Assembly (NCBI GenBank): GCA_902651635.1
Contig: CACRSC010000036.1
Span: 70,299 to 134,298 of the forward strand
DNA length: 64,000 bases
Source of the DNA: Mastigamoeba balamuthi
Taxonomy: Eukaryota; Evosea; Mastigamoebida; Mastigamoebidae
Direction: 5' to 3'
The notes beneath the pieces were generated by a model. It was not told where the DNA came from. It was given only the letters and a program-made list of their open reading frames with translations, and ran no database searches. This document shows, piece after piece, positions 55,621 to 64,000 of the stretch (position 1 is its first letter; each line of letters starts with the position of its first letter). A program made the translations under genes and the position numbers.

Positions 55621-58185
55621 TCATGGTGACCATCGTGCCCCAGGGGCAGTGCATCACAGTGGCCTCACCGGTATGTGCAATACGGCGCAGACATGTCTTC
55701 GACTCCGTGCTGGACTGCGTGGTGGTGCTGAAGACCAGGGACCACGTGACCCGGACTTGGCGGTTGAGAGGTGGGCGTGCGGATTTCGTGCTGTTCCTGT
55801 GGGACGTGAGAGTCGTCGCCCCTGCCATGAGTGTGTCGCTGGGCGTGCGGGCCAAGGGGGAGGAGGGCTGAGAGAGTACAGCTGCGAAGCACGGCGTTGG
55901 CAGTGCCACGCGGATTCCCAGTGGTCTGTGAGGCGCTGCAAGTGTCCCCAGTCGCTGGCGAGGCCTGCGAGGGCAGCAGATGGTCAAGAGGACCAGACGA
56001 ACATTCTGTGATAGTCACGTTGCTCAGAGGAACGTGAGGACAAGGCCTCGCTTGTGATTGCTGCACTGCCTAGGCATCGTGGCTCGGCTCGTTTTATTGC
56101 AGGTATTTCATTCAGCAGCTGAACACCTCGTGAGAGGTCGTATCAACTCTCACTGGGATCTGTTGAGAGACACACCTATTGTGTGAAGACAAGCCTTTTC
56201 AGACGCACTGCCCTAATATGGCTTTGTTCGCTTCGATCTAGAGACTGGAATGTGAAGCCCCCAGCCTCTTCAAATAACGAAGGCTAGTCTGAAGTGATTG
56301 ACCGCTGTTCCATCTGGAGCTCCGGATCCTATTCTGTGCCACTTACGAAGCAGCCTGTTTACTGCCCCCCTCGGCTCAGATGAGCGCACGCCTCATGACT
56401 TCCGCTTGACACTGCTGCCTGAAAATTCTGGGTGCTGCAGTTGCCTGCAGCGAGTGTCACTAGCGCCTGTGCGTGATTGGAATGAAGGTCGGAGAACCCT
56501 TTGTGGTCGTCGTTGGGGCGTCTCGTTTGCTGGACCAATCGGAGGCCAAGTCTAGTGCAAGAAGAAGCTACATACAGAGGATGTAGAAAACAAAAAAACA
56601 AGGGGCTTCGCATCAGATGCATTGTATCTAATGGGCTTTGGGTTTGTCATCAGAAGCCTGTCAGGTTCATGGATATCATCACTGGGATGCCCCACGTTCT
56701 TAAGGTTCTCAATGCTCTCTGTTGAGCATGGACAAGTTGATCTAGGGCATTTTTCCGCGGCCAAGCCGCGTTATGGGCCCTCTGCCATCCCCACTTGCCT
56801 CGAGGGTCACCCCCGAGTGCGGAAGTTTCACAGCAGCGTGTTAGTTTCACACAGCGGTGCGAGTGACGTATCGGCGCGTGGACAACGTGCAGCAAGGCTC
56901 CGCGACTTTGCGTCATCGGAAATCGACTTAGCGGCGGCATCTGTTTTCGGGTGATATCCTCGCGGACCCACTTGTGGCTGGCGCTGTCGTCCCACGAAGC
57001 CATAGCAAATGGAACCGGCAGCGGCACATCGTTTCCGACCTCTATGAGGGGACAGAACGCCGGCTGAAAGGCTGTGATCCTCTTGAAATCACTTGTACTC
57101 AGAAAATGGGCTGAGGAGAGGAGCTCTGCCTCTCAGCCGGCGCGCCAGCCCCATGGTGAGGGTCGAGAGCGAGGTGCTGACGTCGGCCCCATTTCCTACG
57201 GCCTCGCGAAGAGACAGCGCCAGCCACAAGCGGGTCCACGAGGATCTCATCCCACGAAAGAAGATACCGCCGTTAAGTCGATTTCCGATGACGCAAAGTC
57301 GCGGAGCCTCGCTGCCCGTTGTCCATCTGCCGACACGTCAGCCGGACAGCTGTGCGTAATCCTTACGCCGCTGCACATCTGCCGCGCTCGGGGGTGACGC
57401 CCTCGAGGCCAGCGGACAAGCGGGCATGGCAGAGAGGGCCCATAATGCGGCTTGGCCGCGAAAAATGCCCAAGATCAACTTGTCCACGCACAACAGGGAG
57501 CATTGAGAACCTTGAGAACGTGGGGCTTCCCAGTGATGATACCCATGAACCTGACTGCCAACTGATGACAAACCCAAAGCCCATCAGAAACGAAACACCT
57601 GATGCGAAGCCCTTGTTTTTGCCCCATCCGAGAGCATGGCACCCACACAGCGCCAGAATGGCTTGGCCTCTCGATGACCGAGCCGACTGCATATCCCTGA
57701 GGCACCCGATGAGACCGCAGGGATGCTCTGCTGGGTCACCTATCGAAGAAACACTTCATCGGTGTTGCTGCGGTGCTTGCGGCCCAGGGCAGAATGCCGA
57801 AGTCGATGTCGACGCTTCTGAAGAGCTCTGCGAGTGCTTCACGGACTGACCTCGCGGGCCCTCGTCAAGCAGAGCCTAACCTCAACGCGCACCTATCGAC
57901 CCTGGAACTCGGCGCCACATGCGAGGGAACCGTTCCCGTAGCGGAGGAGGACCCCCCACCCAGTGACATGGGGAAGGCGTCTGACCCCGGGCGTCCTGCA
58001 GAAGTTATCATGGGCAGCAGCAGCCACGCACACGCTGGGCAGCATCGCCATTGAGTGCCTTCCAGAAACAGCTGCTGCACGAGTGCCAACTAGTGCCCAG
58101 AGGCACAGCAGAACAGCACGGGAAACACGGCAAGCCACCTTGGGCACGGGCAGCACCATCCGCGATATTTGTGGACTATCCCACA
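55620..58185. repeat. Module 1 of a tandem repeat: C, A(+), A(-), B(-)
   Basis: Segment C is 55620-56570, A forward 56575-57065, A reverse 57100-57690, B reverse 57700-58185. Forward and reverse A form a long inverted repeat with a spacer of only about 35 bp. The whole order recurs at 58560-61400. Open frames in these segments are not conserved between copies, so they are treated as non-coding. Confidence 0.7.
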
Positions 58186-58199
58186 TTTCCGAGTACATG

Positions 58200-58470
58200 A
58201 CGCAACTGACGGAAATCCATGATGTGGAGACTGCCCTCGCAGCGTGCGGGCTGGTGATGCAGAAGCACGAGACAGCCGCTGTCGATCAAGGGCCCGAGCC
58301 AGCTTGGGTCAGCAGTGCTGGAAGAGCCCAGCCAGCAGAGGTGCCGCACGAGGACAAGTGTCCCATGAAACTGTAGGTGATGGACCCTGTCGTGGCCCAG
58401 GGCGGTTACACCCACGAGGGCAGGGCAATCCGCATGTGGCTAGAGACTCACGCAACGTCGTGGCGGTCTG
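58200..58470 (+). pseudogene. U-box ubiquitin ligase fragment with an in-frame stop
   Basis: The plus strand reads SEYMTQLTEIHDVETALAAC, then AEVPHEDKCPMKL, a TAG, and VMDPVVAQGGYTHEGRAIRM with WLETHATSW. This is the U-box pattern (P-x-x-F-x-CPITxEVMxDPVxxxxGxTYERxxIxxWL), with the stop at the Glu position. It lies between the two repeat modules, has no visible partner exons, and appears to be a relic of a host gene broken by the repeats. The stop could be a point mutation or a reading error. Confidence 0.6.
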
Positions 58471-58559
58471 CTGTTCGGTTTTTTATCAAGGATGTGAACT
58501 GTGGAAGCTACGGGGGGTTCACTTTTTCATTTCCCGGTCGGCTTCATGAGAGTAGGGCC

Positions 58560-61440
58560 CCCCCTCCATTAACCATAGTGCCCGAGGAGCAGCACATCAC
58601 AGCGGCCCACTGCTGTGCAATACGGCGCACAGAGACACGTCTGCCAATGCTGTGGTGGACAGTGTGGCAGTGCTGATCGGGCCAAGGAGGGCTGAGAGTG
58701 TAAGCTGAGTATGACATTGGCAGTGCCACGCGGATTCCCAGTGGGCTGCGAGGTGCTGCAAATTCTGAGGTCCGTGTCCCCAGCAGCAGAGGGACAAGAG
58801 GACACGATGAACATTTCGCTGACACTCGCGCCTCAAAGGACAAGACCTCGTTTGTGATAGCTGCACTGCCTGCGCACCATGGCTCGTTTTATTGCAGGTA
58901 TGCGGCAGCAGCGTCGCATCAACTCTCACTCCTCGATTCTGTTGAGAAATACCCCTGTTGTGTGAGGACAAGCCAATGTAGACGCACTGCCCTAATGTGG
59001 TGATGTTTGGATCGTTTCGGCCTGGGAACTGGACTGAATACCACCCAATCTCTCTCCAAATAAACATGGCTGCTCTGTTGTGATTGACCGCTGTTCCCTC
59101 TGGAGCCCCGGGTCATATTCTGTGCCACTTTCCGAAGCAGCCTGTTTACTGCCCCCCTCGGCTCAGATGAGTGCACGCCTTATGACTTCTCCGTGGCGCA
59201 GCTGAGTACTCAGTGCGGAATTGAATGCCCCATCGTGTTAACAGTTAGGTTTTCAATCACTCAATTTGCTGGGTACTGCACTTGCTAGCTGCGAGAGTGT
59301 CACAAGCACCTGTACCTGATAGAAATAATGGTTGGAGAACCCATTGTGGTCACCGTGGTTGGAGCCTCGTAAGCTGGGCCAATCGGAGGCCAAGCCAGTC
59401 TGGCGCTTTGTGGGTGCCGTGCTCTTGGATGGGCAAAAACAAGGGGCTTCGCATCAGATGTTTCGTTTCTGATGGGCTTTGGGTTTGTCATCAGTTGGCA
59501 GTCAGGTTCATGGATATCATCACTGGGAAACCCCACGTTCTCAAGGTTCTCGAGGCTCCCTCTTGTGCGTGGACAAGTTGATCTTGGGCATTTTTCGCGG
59601 CCAAGCCGCATTATGGGCCCTCTGCCATGCCCGCTTGTCCGCTGGCCTCGAGGGCGTCACCCCCGAGCGCGGAAGTTGCACGGCAGCGTGTGAGTTCCGC
59701 ACAGTGGTACAAGTGACGTGTCGGCGCCGTGGACAACGCGCAGCAAGGTTCCGTGACTTTGCGTCATCGGAAATCGACTCAGCGGCAGTATCTTTTTTCG
59801 GGGGATGAGAACCTCGCGGACCCGCTTGCGGCTGGCAGTGTGGCCCCACGAGGCCATAGCAAATGGAGCCGCCGGCGGCACCTTGTTTCCGACCTCTCTG
59901 AGGGGACAAACGCCGGCAAAAAGGCTGTGCTCCTCTTGAAATCACCTGTTCTCGGGCGACTCTCTTCCACGATAAAGCGCGACCCGAAGTGAGGGGGGAA
60001 GCAAGGGCTCACAGCTCTAGAGTATTTCACGGTCAGGCAGCACGCCCTCGAGAATCCTCTGTTGGCTCAGGAGCTGCAAGAACCCCCTGGACCGCAATAC
60101 AGTCGGCTCCGAGGCCATCGGCCTTACTCTCTACAACAAGAGCTGAGTACCCAGTAAGGAATTGAGAGCACGGCGGGAAGCCTGAGCTCTTCTGTGCCGA
60201 GGAGGCAGTAAAGCAGCACAGCATCGCGCAGTGACACGGGGAATGTGCCTACTCTGCGAGGCCAGGGGATCGAAAGCTCATGTGGAACAGCGCCCGGTCT
60301 CAGCCTGAAAAAGTGCTTAGGAGAGGAGCACTGCCTCTCAGCCAGCGCGCCAACTCCATGGCGAGGGTAGGTAGAGAGGTCATTCCGTCGGTCCCATTTG
60401 CTACGGCCTTGCGGGGCGACAGCGCCAGCCGCAAGCGGGCCCGCGAGGTTCTCATCCCCCGAAAAAAGATACTGCCGCTGAGTCGATTTCCGATGACGCA
60501 AAGTCACGGAACCTTGCTGCGCGTTGTCCACGGCGCCGACACGTCACTTGTACCACTCTGCGGAACTCACACGCTGCCGTGCAACTTCCGCGCTCGGGGG
60601 TGACGCCCTCGAGGCCAGCGGACAAGCGGGCATGGCAGAGAGGGCCCATAATGCGGCTTGGCCGCGAAAAATGCCCAAGATCAACTTGTCCACGCACAAC
60701 GAGAAGCCTCGAGAACTTTGAGAACGTGGGGCTTCCCAGTGATGATACCCATGAACCTGACTGCCAACTGATGACAAACCCAAAGCCCATCAGAAACGAA
60801 ACACCTGATGCGAAGCCCCTTGTTTTTGCCCCATCCAAGAGCACGGCACCCGCAAAGCGCCAGACTGGCTTGGCCTCTCGATGACCGAGCCGACTGCGTA
60901 TCCCTGAGGCACCCGAGGAGACCGCAGTGATGCTCTGCTGGGTCATCATCTATGGATGCAACGCTCCATCAATGTTGCTGCACTTTCAGCCCAGGGCGGA
61001 ATGCCGAAGTCGATGTCGACGCGCTGGCTGTTGACGAGTGCTGCGAGGGCTGTAGCGGGCCGACCTCGCGGGCCCTCGTCAAGCAGATCCTGAACGTACA
61101 CCTCTCGGCCCTGGGGCTTGGCGGCATGCGAGGGAACCGTTCCGGGAGCGGCGGAGGCGGCATCGGGGGGTTACTCCCCCCAGTGACTCTCTAAGTCACT
61201 TAGGGGAGGCGTCTGACCCCGGGCGTCCTGTAGAAGCAGTCAATGGCAGCAGCGCCCACGCTCACGTTGGCAGCGTCGCCATTGAGTGCCCGCCATGCTG
61301 TACGAGAGTGCCAATTGGTGACCATTAGGCACAGCAGAACATCGCGGGAAACGCGGCAAGCCGCCTTGGGCACGGGCAGCACCGGGTGCAGCAGTTGTGT
61401 ATTGGCGAAGCGTGAAGCGTGTGTGAAAACTGTCAGAAGA
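58560..61440. repeat. Module 2 of the tandem repeat: C, A(+), spacer, A(-), B(-)
   Basis: Segment C is 58560-59430, A forward 59430-59940, a spacer of about 350 bp, A reverse 60290-60900, B reverse 60900-61400. It matches module 1 in order and orientation at an offset of about 2.9-3.2 kb. The main difference is the longer spacer inside the inverted repeat. Confidence 0.7.
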
Positions 61441-61602
61441 GGGTACCAGAGGCGGCGGGGGCTACGAGAAGAGAGTGAGAGTGAGTGAGACGAGAGCTCA
61501 TAAACAAATAAAGAACCAAACTCGTGTTGCCGGGGCTGTCCGGAGCCCCGCCGCCTGAACCCCTCTGGCCGCCGCGTGCCCTCCCCGCCCACGACGCCCC
61601 CG

Positions 61603-62785
61603 TCAGCACCAGCAGCTGCTCCTCGGAGCTGCCTTGGCCGGCGGCGCGTTGGGGCCGTTGCCGCTGCCGCGCCGCTGGGCGACGGGGCTGAGGACCATTC
61701 GCGGGCTCCGGGGCTCGTAGGGCGACAGGGCCCGCTTGACGGCGATGGCCTTGGCGACGTCGCCGAACATCTGGTCGATGCCGCTGTTGTCCTTGGCCGA
61801 CGTCGTGTAGAACAGGCCGCCGTGCTGCGCGGCGTACTCGCGGGCGCTGTCGAGCGTGCTGGGCCGCACCGACTCGGGCAGCGCCTCGTAGAGGTCCATC
61901 TTGGCGGCCACGACGACCACCACGACGTCCTCGGAGATGTTCCGCGACAGCTCTGCGGCCGCCCGCGTGCCTGTGAGCGGCCTTGGCCCTGGCGGGGGGC
62001 CACAGGAGGGGGCGGGAGACGATGGGAGCTCGCACCTTCGCCCCAGGAGATGGCGGATTCCCACGAGCGGGGCCTCGTCGAGTCAAAAACAATCAAAACG
62101 GCCTCGGCTTCCCTGTAGTACATCGGGGTCTGCCCCGCGCGTGCTCCGTGAGTGCGGTCATGGGAGTTATTCGCCCCCTTGAAAGGAAAAACAATTGATA
62201 TTGAGGTTCAAATTAAAGGCCTAACCAAGGCAGAGAACACCCGAATTGGTGGTCCAGAAAGCAAATGAGGCAGAGACGGAACTCAAATCCGTTGGAGAAC
62301 CAACCGTAAAAGCATCAAAAAACAACCAACAAAAGAATGGAGTGAGAACCGAATGATCAGCAACGCTCGAGCTGTCCTGCAATAACTGATCAGGACGTTC
62401 CCTTGGGCAAGCAGGCATGCAATCGCAAGCACGAGGAGGCAAAGAGAAAGGAGGGAAGGGAGGAGGAGTGGGGGAATAGTACGAGGGCACGGAAGCGCTC
62501 CTGGCCGGCCGTGTCCCAGAGGTTCAGCTTGACCTCGGCGTCATCCACGCGCATGTGCTTGACCATGAAGCACGCGCCGATGGTCGACTCGCAGCTCTCG
62601 ACAAAGACGTTCTTGACAAAGCGCAGCGCGATGGCGCTCTTGCCCGCCCCGCTGTCGCCCAGCAGCGCCACCTTGGCCTCCACGCGCCGCGGGCTCACGG
62701 GGCACTCGCCCTCGGTCGTCGCCGTCGCCGTGTAGTGCAGCGTCAGCCTCCGCGGCCGCGTCGCCCTCTGCATCGACGGGCCCAT
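61603..62785 (-). CDS. Rab5-like small GTPase with CXC end
   Basis: Vesicle-traffic switch, closest in pattern to the Rab5/21/22 group. Three exons (62483-62785, 62036-62129, 61603-61970) sum to 254 residues. After a 37-residue N-terminal extension come G1 GDSGAGKS (43-50), switch I ESTIGACF, switch II WDTAGQERF (90-98), then across a 353-nt intron TPMYYREAEAVLIVFDSTRP, G4 AAKMD where Rabs have NKxD, and G5 TTSAK. The last residues SSCWC give a CXC geranylgeranylation signal. The missing Asn in G4 should weaken guanine binding or speed exchange. A start upstream of 62785 after an unseen 5' intron is possible. Confidence 0.85.
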
Positions 62786-62812
62786 CACTGCAGCCACAAC
62801 AGCGCCGGGTTA

Positions 62813-63985
62813 TCAATTGACTGCGGGCGGGCCGTCGGTTCTCGCGCCTTGCAGCTCGGGTTTCAGGGTGTCAGAGACGACGATCGTGACGGGCTCGGGG
62901 CCCAGGGCGAGGGCGAGCCTGCGGACGAGGGCGGGGGGCAGCAGGGAGACGGGGCTGGCGGCGCCTGCGCGCGGGTGCGTGCCGAGGAGCAGCGCGTCGA
63001 CAAGGCGGCGGTGGCGAGAGCCGAACGAGACGCGGCTGGGCACGAACGTGTGCTCGAGCTCCTCGGCCGTGGGGAACACCAGCAGGTCCCGCAGGCCCGG
63101 GTCGCACGCCTGGCACTCGGACACGGTGTCCACAACGACCTGTGCGTTTGTTGCCGTGACGTGAGCCAAGTGGTGCATCCATCCCGGTGGGGAGCATGGG
63201 AATCTAGATTCCAAGGGTGTTGGAATCTGTGGGAGATTCCAAAATACCTCGTTGACGCGGCCGCCCATGGCGGCGTATCGGACGCACGTGCAGACGTTGG
63301 ATACGCTGACGCGGGTGACGTCAGCGCGAATCAGCCGCAGCCCCGCGCCGATCATCTCCGAGACGGTGCGCTCCATCCCCCTGCGCGCCGCGCGCGACAG
63401 CTGCTCCTCGGTGGCCTCGGCCCCGGCGGCCACCAGCGCCGCCCCCGCCACGTCATCCGTCCGCGAGATCAGCGTCTCTGCCAGTGACGTCACCAGGTTC
63501 CCGGCGCCCTCGTCGCGCAGCCGGCGGACCAGGAACCGCGCCACGTCACCGGCGCGCGACGCCGACGCGCCCTCTGACGTCACCGCTGATTCCAGAAACC
63601 GGCAGACGCGCTCGGGAGGCGCCCGCGCGCGCGAGACGAGGACCTCGGTTATGACGTGTTCTGACGTCATGTTGCGGTTCTTGGCGCCGCGCGCGACCTC
63701 GGCCTCGTCTGACGTGTCGCCGGCGCGCGCGCCGAGGAAGAAGTTCTCCGCCGCGCGCGCAAAGTCGAAGCCGAGGCGCTCGAGGCCGTCGGCGGCCGAT
63801 GACGTGGCGTGGGGGTCGTCGGCGCGCGCCATGAGCGACGCCACGAGCAGCGCGCGCTCCTCGCGGCGCTCGCACTCGTCGAGGGCCGAGAGGCGCGTGG
63901 CGGGCGCGAGCGTCGTCGTCGCCCGCGTCACCGGCGCCGGCGCGCTGCTGCTGCTGGCGTCGGCGAGCGTGTCGGTGGCCGCCAT
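62813..63985 (-). CDS. Hypothetical protein, Ala-rich, TGACGT-dense gene
   Basis: Two exons, 63248-63985 and 62813-63139, separated by a 108-nt phase-0 intron, give 354 residues. Helical, Ala- and Arg-rich repeats (AARRGMERTVSEMIGAGL, CTCVRYAAMGGRVNEVV) look vaguely ankyrin-like. The C-terminal segment (RHRRLVDALLLGTHP, VSLLPPALVRRLALALG) has the shape of a SOCS/F-box-like end seen after ankyrin repeats. No signal peptide or membrane helix. The start at 63985 (MAATDTLADASSSS) is 15 bases from the window edge, so the gene could begin further right. The DNA contains at least nine TGACGT/ACGTCA motifs. Confidence 0.6.
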   Translation of the reverse strand: MAATDTLADASSSSAPAPVTRATTTLAPATRLSALDECERREERALLVASLMARADDPHATSSAADGLERLGFDFARAAENFFLGARAGDTSDEAEVARGAKNRNMTSEHVITEVLVSRARAPPERVCRFLESAVTSEGASASRAGDVARFLVRRLRDEGAGNLVTSLAETLISRTDDVAGAALVAAGAEATEEQLSRAARRGMERTVSEMIGAGLRLIRADVTRVSVSNVCTCVRYAAMGGRVNEVFWNLPQIPTPLESRFPCSPPGWMHHLAHVTATNAQVVVDTVSECQACDPGLRDLLVFPTAEELEHTFVPSRVSFGSRHRRLVDALLLGTHPRAGAASPVSLLPPALVRRLALALGPEPVTIVVSDTLKPELQGARTDGPPAVN

Positions 63986-64000
63986 CTGGTGCGCCCGCGG

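Noticed and set aside
57093-57849. Open frames within the inverted-repeat arms
   Set aside because: Both orientations and both modules show different broken frames; they are treated as non-coding repeat.
1-64000. CRISPR arrays, bacterial operons, ribosomal RNA
   Set aside because: Pervasive spliceosomal introns and the gene content are eukaryotic; no regularly spaced repeats of CRISPR type and no rRNA signatures were seen.

Overview
This is a eukaryotic nuclear window. Coding DNA is GC-rich, and almost every gene is cut by short GT-AG introns, mostly 46-160 nt, with donors that strongly favour GTGCGY, GTGAGT or GTACGT. The gene set points to an amoebozoan. It has a short Acanthamoeba-type profilin, a Dictyostelium-type EF-hand actin-bundling protein of the 30/34-kDa class, a receptor-like kinase with a cysteine-rich PSI-type ectodomain (the style of amoebal transmembrane kinases), PA200/BLM10, a Rab5-like GTPase and an M6-type metalloprotease. 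I cannot fix the genus; an archamoeba or an Acanthamoeba relative would both fit. For most genes I rebuilt the exons by hand from splice phase. The summed exons give whole codon numbers for all the main models, but no transcript data were available.

Layout. 1-15.2 kb is a minus-strand tandem array of six carbohydrate-esterase-2-like SGNH hydrolase genes (signal peptide, PSI-like cysteine motif, jelly-roll, SGNH domain, hydrophobic GPI-like tail). Only two copies keep an open frame throughout, and one of those has lost the catalytic His. Two members of an unrecognised 322-residue family lie among them; a third is at 18.3-19.3 kb and a decayed fourth at 23.7-24.2 kb. 15.6-24.4 kb holds the actin-bundling gene, a small unknown gene with possible 27-nt introns, a hAT transposase remnant, decayed cysteine-rich repeats and a gene with an HNH-nuclease-like segment. 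24.4-31.3 kb is one large receptor kinase whose catalytic-loop Asp is replaced; it carries a 642-bp duplication around a single N that looks like an assembly join. 31.4-33.8 kb is AT-richer, repeat-bearing and mostly non-coding.

33.8-47.2 kb is gene-dense: an NADPH/FMN nitroreductase, profilin, a 20-exon PA200/BLM10 proteasome activator, and a divergently transcribed class I alpha-mannosidase (GH47). PA200 and the mannosidase share an upstream region of about 680 bp. 47.2-51.8 kb and 55.5-61.5 kb are filled by a dispersed repeat family. The second block is a direct duplication of a roughly 2.9-kb module that itself contains a long inverted repeat, with a broken U-box fragment between the two modules. 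Between these blocks lie a possible small MADS-like gene and a GPI-anchored M6 metalloprotease. 61.6-64 kb ends with a Rab5-like GTPase and an unknown gene rich in TGACGT motifs.

Themes: surface and secreted proteins (SGNH array, M6 protease, receptor kinase, mannosidase for N-glycan trimming), actin control (profilin, bundler), protein turnover (PA200, U-box remnant), and strong local duplication followed by decay.
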